Positions 45,141-53,020 of a DNA stretch of 64,000 nt are shown piece after piece. Each line of letters opens with the position of its first letter. Position 1 is the stretch's first letter. Origin of the DNA: Frigoribacterium sp. SL97. GTDB taxonomy: Bacteria; Actinomycetota; Actinomycetes; Actinomycetales; Microbacteriaceae. The DNA is taken from assembly GCF_026625765.1 (NCBI RefSeq), contig NZ_CP113062.1:496001-560000 (forward strand). The letters run 5' to 3'. A model generated the notes under the pieces. It saw only the letters and a list, made by a program, of their open reading frames with translations. It did no database searches and had not been told where the DNA came from. The translations under genes and the position numbers were made by a program.

Positions 45141-45743
45141 ATGACGTCGTCAGCCCCGCCGCTCGGCCGGCGCGAGCGCAACAAGCAGGAGAAGCTCGAG
45201 CGCATCACGCGGGCCGCGTCCGACCTGTTCAGCCGACACGGGGTCGACGAGGTGACGACGCAGCAGATCGCCGAGGCGGCCGACGTCGGCGCCGGCACGC
45301 TGTTCCTCTACGCCCGCACGAAGGGCGAGCTGCTGCTGCTCGCGCAGAACGCGGCCTACGCGCGCTCCCTCGACGAGGGGATCCGCGCCTCCTCGTCCGC
45401 CACGACCGCGCTGGACGCGGTCGTCGCCGTGCTCGCGCCGATCGTGCACTGCAACCGGGCGCAGGTCGAGAACGGCCGCACCTACCTGCGCGAGATGGCG
45501 TTCGGCGACGCCGCCGAGCCGCACCACGCCGAGGCGCTCGCGATCGTGGCCAGGACCGAGGAGGCGGTGGCCGGGATCGTCGCGCGCCTCACCTCGGCGA
45601 CGCCCTCCGACGCGGCCGCGTTCGCCCACGTCGTGTCGGCGGTGATGATGCTCGCGATGTCGTCGGCGGTCGACGAGTCCGTGCCGGACGACGAGATCGT
45701 GGCGGGGGTGCGACGCCAGCTCGAGGTGATCCTGCCGCGCTGA
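45141..45743 (+). CDS. TetR-family transcriptional regulator
   Basis: 200 aa from ATG 45141 with GGGAGA site. N-terminal HTH reads ITRAASDLFSRHGVDEVTTQ and IAEAADVGAGTLFLYARTKG; the C-terminal ligand domain is variable. Divergent from the SDR gene with an operator-like dyad in the shared region, so it probably represses the SDR gene and itself. Confidence 0.9.
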   Translation: MTSSAPPLGRRERNKQEKLERITRAASDLFSRHGVDEVTTQQIAEAADVGAGTLFLYARTKGELLLLAQNAAYARSLDEGIRASSSATTALDAVVAVLAPIVHCNRAQVENGRTYLREMAFGDAAEPHHAEALAIVARTEEAVAGIVARLTSATPSDAAAFAHVVSAVMMLAMSSAVDESVPDDEIVAGVRRQLEVILPR

Positions 45744-45792
45744 CGCGTCCCGTCGGCCGTGGTGCCCCGCCACGTCGGCCGTGTGCCGACCG

Positions 45793-46788
45793 TCACGGGA
45801 GGGTGACGACCGCCTTGCCGCGGATGCGGACCTTCCCGAGGTCGTCGAGCGCGGTCGCCGTCTCGGCGAACGGGTGGGTCGCGCCGACGGCCGGGCGGAT
45901 CGCGCCCGCGTCGACGAGGGCGGCGATCTCGGCCAACTGGCCGCCGTCGGCGCGCATGAAGAGGAACTCGTACGAGACACCGAGCTTCTTCGCCTGGGCA
46001 CGCACCTTGCGGCTGAGGGCCGCGATGGCGAGGCGGACGACCGGGTTCAGTCCGGCGTCCTTCGCGAAGGCGGGGGTGGGCGGCCCCTGGATGCCGATCG
46101 CAAGACCACCGGGGCGGAGCACCCGGAGCGACTTCGCCAGGTTCTCGCCGCCGAGGCTGTCGAGGACAAGGTCGTAGCCGGACAGCTCCTGCTCGAAGTC
46201 CTGGGTGCGGTGGTCGATGACGACGTCGGCACCGAGCTCGCGCACGAAGTCGGCGTTCGACGAGGAGGCGGTGGTCGCGACGTGCGCGCCGAGGTGCTTC
46301 GCGAGCTGGATCGCGATCGTGCCGACCCCGCCCGCGCCCGCGTGGATCAGCACCTTCTGGCCGGGCTTCACGTCGCCTCGCTCGACGAGGGCCTGCCAGG
46401 CGGTCAGGGCGACGAGGGGGAGCGACGCGGCCTCGACGGTGCGGATCGAGGTCGGGGCGAGGGCGACGTCGGCCTCGTCGAGGGCGATGCGCTCGGCGAA
46501 GGCGCCGATCCGGTGGTCGCGGGGGCGGGCGAAGACCTCGTCGCCGGGCTCCAGGCTGCGGACCGAGCCGCCGGCCTCGATGACCGTGCCGGCGACGTCG
46601 TGGCCGAGGACGAGGGGCGTCCGGTACGGGAGGATCAGCGTGAACTCGCCCTCGCGGATCTTCGCGTCGAGGTGGTTCAGACCGGCGGCGGCGACCCCGA
46701 TCAGGACGTCGTGGTCACCGACGGTCGGCTCGGGCACGTCGACTTCGTGCAGGGGTTTCGCGTAGGCGTCGAAGGCGAAGGCTCGCAT
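45793..46788 (-). CDS. NADP-dependent oxidoreductase (quinone oxidoreductase-like)
   Basis: 331 aa from ATG 46788, AGGAGC site. MDR-family enzyme with a GroES-like N-terminus and VLIHAGAGGVGTIAIQLAKH as NADPH-binding Rossmann motif; no zinc ligands, as in ADH-like quinone reductases. Strong promoter with two TTGAGCRCACTC repeats. Convergent with tetR. Confidence 0.9.
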   Translation of the reverse strand: MRAFAFDAYAKPLHEVDVPEPTVGDHDVLIGVAAAGLNHLDAKIREGEFTLILPYRTPLVLGHDVAGTVIEAGGSVRSLEPGDEVFARPRDHRIGAFAERIALDEADVALAPTSIRTVEAASLPLVALTAWQALVERGDVKPGQKVLIHAGAGGVGTIAIQLAKHLGAHVATTASSSNADFVRELGADVVIDHRTQDFEQELSGYDLVLDSLGGENLAKSLRVLRPGGLAIGIQGPPTPAFAKDAGLNPVVRLAIAALSRKVRAQAKKLGVSYEFLFMRADGGQLAEIAALVDAGAIRPAVGATHPFAETATALDDLGKVRIRGKAVVTLP

Positions 46789-46887
46789 GGGGTGCTCCTG
46801 GGGGGCTGGGGCTGAGGCTGCGGGTGATGGGCTCGCCGGCGCGGCCCGTGACGTCCTCAGTCCGAGGGGTCTCGGCGTCGAGCATCC

Positions 46888-46927
46888 GAGTGTGCTCAAT
46901 CCTGAGTGCGCTCAACAAATTTGTCAA
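46888..46927 (-). promoter_or_regulatory. Strong promoter with two direct operator repeats
   Basis: On the minus strand TTGACA (46927-46922), 17 nt, CAGGAT (46904-46899). Two direct copies of TTGAGCRCACTC (46915-46904 and 46899-46888), 16 nt apart, overlap the spacer, -10 and start region. The placement is that of a repressor. Confidence 0.7.
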
Positions 46928-47055
46928 GAACGGACCTCGACGGTGACCGACCCGTCGCCGAGCGTCGTCGCGCCTCCTCGGCTCCGCCGTCCCCAGCCCA
47001 CGGGGCCGTCCCCAGGCCGAGGCGTCGGGCGCGGCCCGCGGGGTCGGGCACGTGC

Positions 47056-47640
47056 TCAGTCCTCGGGGTGCAGGCTCTCGTCGGCGGCGGACGTCGTCCA
47101 CGAGGTGAAGTGCACGGTGAGGTCGGCGCGCGAGGGGGCGCAGCAGAAGGGGCCGGCGCTCGCCGCGGCGTCCGGGGAGAGCGGGGCGACGCGGACCAGG
47201 CGCCACGGCTCGGCGTCGACCCGGGCCCGGATGGTGAGCGCGTCTCCGGAGCGGCTGGCTCGGATCGTCACGGTGCGGCCGGTCCAGTCGACCGGCGAGA
47301 GCGACCAATCCGACTGTCCCCGCGTCACGACCGCGCCGAGGCTCTGCTCGCCGTCGCTGAGCTCGACCCCGGCCTTGACCCAGGTCTCGGGGTCGACCGA
47401 GACGAAGATCCCGGCCTGGTCGAACTGGGCCGAGAAGTCGAGGACGAACGACACCTCCATGGCGGTGCCCTGCTCGAACGGGGCGACCAGGGCGTGCTCG
47501 GTGTCGTGGACGAACCCGTACGACGTGAGGCGCCAGGCGTCGCTGCCCTCGGCTGCCGTGACGCGCATGCCGTCGTCGGCGACGTCGACCGCGGTCGGCT
47601 CGGTGGTCCAGGTGCCGGTGGTCCAGGGGATGTCGGTCAT
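47056..47640 (-). CDS. DUF1349 domain protein
   Basis: 194 aa, ATG 47640. Concanavalin-like jelly-roll domain (TWTTEPTAVDVADDGMRVTA, FVLDFSAQFDQAGIFVSVDP, WVKAGVELSDGEQSLGAVVT) of DUF1349, a family related to the yeast Ree1 regulator and to carbohydrate-binding modules. No signal peptide. A probable glycan or sugar ligand is inference from the fold. Confidence 0.85.
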   Translation of the reverse strand: MTDIPWTTGTWTTEPTAVDVADDGMRVTAAEGSDAWRLTSYGFVHDTEHALVAPFEQGTAMEVSFVLDFSAQFDQAGIFVSVDPETWVKAGVELSDGEQSLGAVVTRGQSDWSLSPVDWTGRTVTIRASRSGDALTIRARVDAEPWRLVRVAPLSPDAAASAGPFCCAPSRADLTVHFTSWTTSAADESLHPED

Positions 47641-47705
47641 GGGGGCCTCGTGCTCGGTGGTGGTCGGGGGGATTGGCGGTGGCGGTGCCGTCCGGGCTGC
47701 CGGCG

Positions 47706-47930
47706 TCAGCGCTCGTGCGTCGGGGCGTCGCCGGCCTCGAGGGCGGCGTGCTGCCTCTCGACGCGCCGGGTCACGGCCATGGCCCGCAGCCCGACCACGA
47801 TCGAGGCCGACCCGCTGAGGATCATCAGCACGCCCACGAGGTCACTGCCACCCCTCGTCAGCAGTGCGCCGCACACGACCACTCCGGCGGAGAGGATGAG
47901 CTGCAGGGTCGTCCACGTCGTCGTCGTCAT
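47706..47930 (-). CDS. Small membrane protein
   Basis: 74 aa. Two transmembrane segments (LQLILSAGVVVCGALL and GVLMILSGSASIVVGL) and a charged C-terminal tail. No family recognised. Located 65 nt upstream of the DUF1349 gene on the same strand, possibly cotranscribed. Confidence 0.6.
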   Translation of the reverse strand: MTTTTWTTLQLILSAGVVVCGALLTRGGSDLVGVLMILSGSASIVVGLRAMAVTRRVERQHAALEAGDAPTHER

Positions 47931-47985
47931 CCCTCGACCCTACGAGCGTTCGGCCGCGAACGGCTCGGCCGCGCGACGGAGCGAC

Positions 47986-48030
47986 CCGAGGAGGCGCGGT
48001 GCCGGATCGAATCGCACCGCGCCTCCTCGG
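47986..48030. repeat. Intergenic inverted repeat, family D copy 2
   Basis: 17-bp perfect arms CCGAGGAGGCGCGGTGC (47986-48002) and complement (48014-48030), followed directly by a half copy of the family E repeat. Confidence 0.9.
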
Positions 48031-48053
48031 CGACTTCCTGGGGTCTCGGCGCC

Positions 48054-48464
48054 TCAGTCGGCGTCTCGGCCGGCGTAGTCCTCGTCGGTGATGCGCTCGA
48101 GCCAGGTCGTGGTGGTGGCCGGGTCGTCGGCCGCCTCGAGGACGGCGACGTGCTCCATGAAGCTGCCCTCGGCGGCGGCGTGGAAGTGCTCCTCGCCCGG
48201 CGCGAGGTAGATCGTCTGGCCGGGGTGGACGTCGACGACCTTCCCGTCGCGGGTGCCGAACCGGGCGACGCCCTGGGTGACGTACAGGAACTGGCCTCGC
48301 GCGTGGTGGTGCCAGGCGGTCCGCGCGCCGGGCGCGAAGCGGACCTTCGCGACCGTCGCGCGCTGGTCGTCGGTCTGCGGGGTGACGATGGGGTCGAGCC
48401 ACACCTGGCCCGGGAACTGCTCGTCGGGGTTCAGGGTCGTGGGCTGCGGGGGCAGGATCTTCAC
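48054..48464 (-). CDS. Cupin-domain protein
   Basis: 136 aa from ATG 48464. Cupin motifs read FAPGARTAWHHHARGQFLYV and PGEEHFHAAAEGSFM, with the usual His/Glu metal ligands. Often paired with carboxymuconolactone decarboxylase-like proteins, as here (7 nt apart), so a shared role in oxidative or aromatic metabolism is probable. Metal and substrate unknown. Confidence 0.88.
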   Translation of the reverse strand: MKILPPQPTTLNPDEQFPGQVWLDPIVTPQTDDQRATVAKVRFAPGARTAWHHHARGQFLYVTQGVARFGTRDGKVVDVHPGQTIYLAPGEEHFHAAAEGSFMEHVAVLEAADDPATTTTWLERITDEDYAGRDAD

Positions 48465-48471
48465 GGGTTCC

Positions 48472-48825
48472 TCACTTCTCGTCGGTGTCGTCGTCTGCGT
48501 CGTCGGTGAAGAGCTCCTGGGCGACGCCCATGGCGGCCATCCCGCGGGGCCAGCCCGCGTAGAGCGTCACGTGGGTGATCGCCTCGACGAGCTCGTCCCG
48601 GGTGACGCCGTTCTCGACGGCGCGGCCGAGGTGGAACCGCAGCTGCTCGGTGTTGCCGCCGGCGGTGAGCACCGCGACGGTGACGAGGCTGCGGTCGCGC
48701 GCGGACAGTTCGGGGCGGTTCCAGACGTCGGCGAAGAGGACGTCGTCGGTGAGTTCGGCGAGCTTGGGGGCGAAGTCGCCGAAGAGGGTGCGCCCTCCGC
48801 CGACCTGGACGGGCTGATCTGACAT
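48472..48825 (-). CDS. Carboxymuconolactone decarboxylase-family protein
   Basis: 117 aa from ATG 48825 with AGGAGC site. Reads LSARDRSLVTVAVLTAGGNT and ITHVTLYAGWPRGMAAM, the AhpD/CMD-family core; the CxxC thiol motif of AhpD is absent, so it is closer to CMD than to peroxidase. First gene of an operon with the cupin gene. Its promoter shares the GGGCCTCCC motif with two alcohol dehydrogenases. Confidence 0.88.
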   Translation of the reverse strand: MSDQPVQVGGGRTLFGDFAPKLAELTDDVLFADVWNRPELSARDRSLVTVAVLTAGGNTEQLRFHLGRAVENGVTRDELVEAITHVTLYAGWPRGMAAMGVAQELFTDDADDDTDEK

Positions 48826-48920
48826 GGCTGAGCTCCTGGTGGTGGGTGTCGGGGCCGGGACGTCCGGTGCCGGACGCCGGCTCCGGGCGGCGGGGTGCCC
48901 GCCGGGCCGGGTCGCTCTCG

Positions 48921-48965
48921 ACGCTAGGCCGGCGCGGGCGGGGCAGGGAGGCCCCGCCAGGGTCC
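48921..48965 (-). promoter_or_regulatory. Promoter and operator of the CMD-cupin operon
   Basis: On the minus strand GGGCCTCCC (48954-48946), 19 nt, TAGCGT (48926-48921), with ACCCTGGCG upstream completing a partial dyad. Confidence 0.6.
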
Positions 48966-49007
48966 CTCGGCCCGACACGCCCCGCCCCGGCGGGAGCCGG
49001 GCGCCGA

Positions 49008-49075
49008 CGTCGCACCGCCGACTGGACGTCGCACCGCGCACGTGGGCGGTGCGACGTTCAGTGGGCGGTGCGACG
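49008..49075. repeat. Long intergenic inverted repeat, family G
   Basis: 30-nt arms (49008-49037 and 49046-49075) matching at 28 positions, with an 8-nt loop. Each arm itself contains two copies of CGTCGCACCGC. It lies between divergent genes, upstream of the SDR gene, which is an unusual place for a terminator. Confidence 0.9.
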
Positions 49076-49202
49076 CGGGGCAGCGACGCGAGGGGGGTAC
49101 TGCTGGGACAGGGGGCGGCGGGACCCGACGGGCACCGCGCCTCCTTGGTTGTCTGGGGTGCGGCGCGTCAGCGACCGCGACGCACGAGAGAGAAGAGACC
49201 AC

Positions 49203-50033
49203 ATGTCGACCTGGTTGATCACCGGCTGCTCCACGGGGTTGGGGCGAGCCTTCGCCGAGGAGGCGCTGGCCCGCGGACACGACGTCGTCGTCACCGCGCG
49301 CGACGCCTCGGCCGTGCAGGACATCGCCGACGCCCACCCCGACCACGCCGTCGCCACAGCCCTGGACGTCACCGACCCCGACCAGGTGACCGCGGCCGTC
49401 CGCCTCGCCACCGAGCGGTTCGGCGGCGTCGACGTCCTCGTCAACAACGCCGGCTACGGCTACCGCTCCGCCGTCGAGGAGGGTGACGACGCCGACGTGG
49501 CGCGCCTGTTCGACACGCACTTCCACGGCAGCGTCCGCACCGTCAAGGCCGTCCTGCCCGGCATGCGCGCCCGCCGCAGCGGCACGATCGTCAACCTGTC
49601 GTCGATCGGTGCCCGCCGCACGGGCCCCGGCTCGGGCTACTACGGCGCCGTCAAGGCCGCGATCGAGCAGATGACCATGGCCCTGCGCACCGAACTCGCC
49701 CCGCTCGGCATCACGGCGACGGTCGTCGAACCGGGCTCGTTCCGCACCGACTTCTCGGGGCGCTCGCTCACGCAGTCCGCCACGCCCATCGCCGACTACG
49801 CCGAGACCGCCGGACGTCGCCGCATCGAGGCCGACACCTCGGACGGCACCCAACCCGGCGACCCCGCCGCCGGTGCCCGCCTGCTCGTCGACGCGGTCGA
49901 CTCGGGCGAGGCCCCGTACCTGCTGCTGCTCGGCTCGGACGCCGTCGAGATCGTCACGGGCGCACTCGACGACCTCCGCCGCGACGTCGACGCATGGGCG
50001 GAGCGCAGTCGCGCCACCGACTTCGACGCCTGA
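49203..50033 (+). CDS. SDR-family oxidoreductase
   Basis: 276 aa from ATG 49203. Short-chain dehydrogenase with TGCSTGLG cofactor site, NNAGYGYRSAVEEG, catalytic Ser in LSSIGAR and YYGAVKAA (YxxxK). Similar to broad-range oxidoreductases adjacent to regulators. Convergent with a PadR regulator. A weak GAGAAGAG site is seen. Confidence 0.9.
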   Translation: MSTWLITGCSTGLGRAFAEEALARGHDVVVTARDASAVQDIADAHPDHAVATALDVTDPDQVTAAVRLATERFGGVDVLVNNAGYGYRSAVEEGDDADVARLFDTHFHGSVRTVKAVLPGMRARRSGTIVNLSSIGARRTGPGSGYYGAVKAAIEQMTMALRTELAPLGITATVVEPGSFRTDFSGRSLTQSATPIADYAETAGRRRIEADTSDGTQPGDPAAGARLLVDAVDSGEAPYLLLLGSDAVEIVTGALDDLRRDVDAWAERSRATDFDA

Positions 50034-50046
50034 GCCGGTCGCCTCA

Positions 50047-50095
50047 CCTGCAGGAGGTGCGGTGTCGGTTCAGACGACCCCGCTCCTCCTGCAGG
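50047..50095. repeat. Intergenic inverted repeat, family D variant
   Basis: CCTGCAGGAGG pairs perfectly with CCTCCTGCAGG; the inner positions GTGCGG/CCGCTC have mismatches. Lies after the SDR stop. Confidence 0.75.
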
Positions 50096-50274
50096 CTGTC
50101 ACCTCCGGAGTGCCCGCGACCCCCCGCGGTCACCCCGGCCCGACCGGTGACGCCCCTGCCACGACGACCCGACGGCGCCTCGTCGCCCGGGCCGGCCCAC
50201 GCCGGTGACGTCGGCTGCCGGCGACGAGGTGACGCGATCGGCTGACGCGTGGCTTCGAGGTCACGCTAGTCCAG

Positions 50275-50291
50275 TTGGTACTAGTCATCAA
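50275..50291. promoter_or_regulatory. Operator-like palindrome
   Basis: TTGGTACTAGTCATCAA is a near-perfect palindrome centred on ACTAGT. It lies in the tail-to-tail gap before the PadR gene's 3' end, away from any visible start. Confidence 0.35.
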
Positions 50292-50320
50292 TGGACGGAG
50301 CGAAAAAAAGGTGCCCCGCT

Positions 50321-50860
50321 CTACGGGGCCCTGGGTGCCCCGATCTCGCCGTCGCGCGAGTAGTCCTCGACCCAGGCCCGCTCGCTGCGCAGCTGGTCGA
50401 GCAGGTGCCGGAACATCGCGACCGACTGGACGGGGAAGCGCGTCGCGTCGTCGTCGCTGGCGTCGAGGTAGGCCTGGGCCGTCGCCATGCGCTCGTCGAG
50501 GGCCTGGAGGCGCGTGGCGAAGATCGTCGCCCGCGTCGCCTCGTCGACCAGGTCCAGCAGCGCGAACCGGACGTAGAACTCCTCGTCGTCGCCGGCGCGG
50601 GAGAGGGGGAAGTCGGCGACCCGCCCGATCAGCAGGTCGCGGCCCGCGTCGGTCAGCGAGAACACCTGGCGGTTCGGGCGACCCGTGGTCTCCACGGTGC
50701 GACGGTCGAGCGCGCCCCGGTCGTGCAGGCGCTTCAGCGTCGTGTAGACGGCGTTGTTGTTGACCACGCCGAGGCCCGGGCGCCGCACGTTCCGCTTGAT
50801 GTCGTACCCGTGCTGCGGGCCGGCGAGCAGGTTGCTCAGGATGAGGATCTCGGTGACCAT
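50321..50860 (-). CDS. PadR-family transcriptional regulator
   Basis: 179 aa from ATG 50860. PadR-type winged helix (ILSNLLAGPQHGYDIKRNV, NAVYTTLKRLHDRGALDRRT) with a C-terminal Vir-type helical dimerisation domain. The convergent SDR and the downstream VOC protein are candidate targets. Start chosen at the ATG; a GTG lies two codons upstream. Confidence 0.88.
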   Translation of the reverse strand: MVTEILILSNLLAGPQHGYDIKRNVRRPGLGVVNNNAVYTTLKRLHDRGALDRRTVETTGRPNRQVFSLTDAGRDLLIGRVADFPLSRAGDDEEFYVRFALLDLVDEATRATIFATRLQALDERMATAQAYLDASDDDATRFPVQSVAMFRHLLDQLRSERAWVEDYSRDGEIGAPRAP

Positions 50861-50937
50861 CCCCACATCATGGGGGGTCGCGGCCGGGTCGACGCGACCG
50901 CGGCGCGACCGGCCCCGCCGCGGCGCCACCACACGCG

Positions 50938-50974
50938 GGAGGCGCGGTGCCGGTCGGACCGGCACCGCGCCTCC
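50938..50974. repeat. Intergenic inverted repeat, family D copy 3
   Basis: 18-bp arms GGAGGCGCGGTGCCGGTC (50938-50955) and complement (50957-50974), with almost no loop. Located between two minus-strand genes. Confidence 0.9.
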
Positions 50975-50988
50975 TCGGGGCCCCGACG

Positions 50989-51345
50989 TCAGTCGGTCGG
51001 CGGCGTGTAGAACTGCAGGTCGTTGCCCTCGGAGTCCTTGAAGGGCAGGATGCGGCCCCACGGGTGCTCGCTGATCGAGCCCGTCACGTCGGCGCCGCGC
51101 GCCTGCAGGTCGGCCAGGGCGTCCTCGAGGCTGCCGTCGGGCTGGAACGTGATGACCGCCCCGCCCTCGCTCGACGCCGCGGCCTCTTCGCGACCGTTGA
51201 GGCCGATCATCAGGCCGTTCGCGTCGATCTCGGTCCAGTCGTCGCTCTCGTCCTTCACCGTGAGGCCGAGCGCGTCACGGTAGAACGCCGTCGCCCGCCC
51301 CATGTCCGTCACGGGTACCCATACCGTTGCCACTCCGCTTGCCAT
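50989..51345 (-). CDS. VOC-family (glyoxalase-like) protein
   Basis: 118 aa from ATG 51345, GAAGGAG site. betaalphabetabetabeta vicinal-oxygen-chelate fold: VWVPVTDMGRATAFYRDALG, GRILPFKDSEGNDLQFY. Metal ligands His/Glu are partly present (SEHPWGRI, GNDLQFY), but the first His is not clear, so catalytic activity is uncertain. Single VOC domain of glyoxalase or antibiotic-binding type. Confidence 0.82.
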   Translation of the reverse strand: MASGVATVWVPVTDMGRATAFYRDALGLTVKDESDDWTEIDANGLMIGLNGREEAAASSEGGAVITFQPDGSLEDALADLQARGADVTGSISEHPWGRILPFKDSEGNDLQFYTPPTD

Positions 51346-51488
51346 GTCGACTCCTTCGTCCGGCACCGGACCACCCGGTGCTGCGTCTCGCTCCTTGCTA
51401 CGCCGCGCACCGTGCGAGCCGAGCCGCGAGTCAGGGCACTTTCCCACCCGGAAGCGTGTCTCACGGTGACCGGTGCCCGAGCGGACCA

Positions 51489-51537
51489 CCCGCAGGAGGC
51501 GCGGTGCCGGACGGTCGCGCACCGCGCCTCCTGCGGG
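51489..51537. repeat. Intergenic inverted repeat, family D copy 4
   Basis: 19-bp perfect arms CCCGCAGGAGGCGCGGTGC (51489-51507) and complement (51519-51537). Sits just upstream of an alcohol dehydrogenase promoter. Confidence 0.9.
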
Positions 51538-51550
51538 CCGTCGCGTCGGG

Positions 51551-51593
51551 GGCCCTGCCAGGGCCTCCCACGATCGGCGCGGGGGCGTAGCGT
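51551..51593 (+). promoter_or_regulatory. Promoter and operator of alcohol dehydrogenase
   Basis: GGCCCTGCCAGGGCCTCCC (51551-51569), 18 nt, TAGCGT (51588-51593). Same architecture as the promoters at 39448-39501 and 48921-48965. Confidence 0.6.
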
Positions 51594-51673
51594 CGATGAC
51601 GAGGAGCCCGTCGTCGAGCACCGCGTTCCGACCCGCCCCTCGTCCCCGTACCGAATCCACCCCCAGGAGACCC

Positions 51674-52720
51674 ATGCGCACCGTCAACGCCTACGCGGCA
51701 CCGTCCGCCACCGAGCCCCTCGTCAAGACGACCATCGAGCGCCGCGACGTCGGCCCGAAGGACGTCATGATCGACATCGCCTACGCCGGCATCTGTCACA
51801 GCGACATCCACACCGTCCGCGGCGAGTGGGGCGAGATCCAGTACCCGCAGGTCGTCGGTCACGAGATCGTCGGCACCGTCTCGGAGGTCGGCTCCGAGGT
51901 CACCAAGTACGAGGTCGGCGACCGCGTCGGCGTCGGCTGCATGGTCAACTCGTGCGGCGAGTGCGAGTACTGCAAGCGTGGCGACGAGCAGTACTGCGCC
52001 AAGGGCAACGTCGGCACCTACACGGGCGTCGACCCGGCCGACGGCAGCATCACCCAGGGCGGCTACTCGCAGGCCGTCGTCGTCACCGAGGACTTCGTGC
52101 TGCGCGTGCCCGAGTCGCTCGACTACGACAAGGTCGCACCGCTGCTCTGCGCCGGCATCACGCTGTACTCGCCGCTGCACCACTGGGGCGTCACCGAGGG
52201 CACCAAGGTCGCCATCGTCGGCATGGGCGGCCTCGGCCACATGGGCGTCAAGATCGCTGCCGCACTCGGCGCCGACGTCACCGTGCTGTCGCAGACCACC
52301 TCGAAGAAGGAGGACTCGCTGCGTTTCGGCGCCAAGGCGCACTACGCGACCAGCGACGAGCAGACCTTCACCGACCTGGCGAACTCGTTCGACCTGATCA
52401 TCAACACCGTCTCGGCGAAGGTCGACATGGGCGCGTACCTCGGCCTGCTGGCCGTCGACGGCACCCTCGTCAACGTCGGCGCCCCGTCCGAGCCACTCGA
52501 GGTGCCCGCGTTCGCGCTGATCCCGGCGCGTCGCAGCTGGGCCGGTTCCGCCATCGGCGGCATCCGCGAGACCCAGGAGATGCTCGACTTCTGCGCCGAG
52601 CACGGCATCGTGCCCGAGACCGAGCTGATCGACGCCGACCAGATCAACGAGGCCTACGACCGCGTCCTGAAGTCCGACGTGCGCTACCGCTTCGTGATCG
52701 ACGCGGCGACCTTCGCCTGA
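51674..52720 (+). CDS. NAD(P)-dependent alcohol dehydrogenase (zinc, CAD/YahK-like)
   Basis: 348 aa from ATG 51674, AGGAGA site. Catalytic zinc C41 (GICHSD) and H63-E64; structural zinc cysteines C94, C97, C100 and C108; Rossmann VGMGGLGHMGVKIAAALGA. Belongs to the cinnamyl-alcohol-dehydrogenase-like group that reduces aldehydes, as in YahK. Terminator directly downstream. Expression is probably controlled through the shared GGGCCTCCC motif. Confidence 0.92.
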   Translation: MRTVNAYAAPSATEPLVKTTIERRDVGPKDVMIDIAYAGICHSDIHTVRGEWGEIQYPQVVGHEIVGTVSEVGSEVTKYEVGDRVGVGCMVNSCGECEYCKRGDEQYCAKGNVGTYTGVDPADGSITQGGYSQAVVVTEDFVLRVPESLDYDKVAPLLCAGITLYSPLHHWGVTEGTKVAIVGMGGLGHMGVKIAAALGADVTVLSQTTSKKEDSLRFGAKAHYATSDEQTFTDLANSFDLIINTVSAKVDMGAYLGLLAVDGTLVNVGAPSEPLEVPAFALIPARRSWAGSAIGGIRETQEMLDFCAEHGIVPETELIDADQINEAYDRVLKSDVRYRFVIDAATFA

Positions 52721-52738
52721 TCCGAGCCGTTCCGCCGG

Positions 52739-52767
52739 ACGCCCCCGCACCGTGTGTGCGGGGGCGT
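52739..52767 (+). terminator. Intrinsic terminator
   Basis: ACGCCCCCGCAC pairs perfectly with GTGCGGGGGCGT around CGTGT, after the dehydrogenase stop. Confidence 0.85.
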
Positions 52768-52809
52768 TCGTCGTCCCCGGCGTGGTCGTGGGCGCACCGC
52801 ACCGCACCG

Positions 52810-52867
52810 CACCGCGTTTCGTGCACTGCACCCCGACTAGACGCGGTGCAGTGCACGAAACGCGGTG
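52810..52867. repeat. Intergenic inverted repeat, family F
   Basis: Perfect 23-bp arms (52810-52832, 52845-52867, core GTTTCGTGCACTGCACC), loop 12 nt. Located after the dehydrogenase terminator. Confidence 0.9.
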
Positions 52868-52941
52868 CAGTGCGTGAGCCGGGTCGCGGTTCGCCGGACC
52901 GCATCGCTCGACGCGCCATGCGTGAGCTCCTGCGCCGATGA

Positions 52942-52997
52942 ACCCGGTCCCGAACGATGCACCCGGAAGCTTCTGGGTGCATCGTTCGAAACCGGGT
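52942..52997. repeat. Intergenic inverted repeat, family C copy 1
   Basis: 23-nt arms with two mismatches (52942-52964, 52975-52997), core CGAACGATGCACCC, loop with AAGCTT at its centre. The second copy is 10.4 kb away at 63335-63392. Confidence 0.9.
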
Positions 52998-53020
52998 GTC
53001 TCGAGGCAGGCGTCGGCCGC

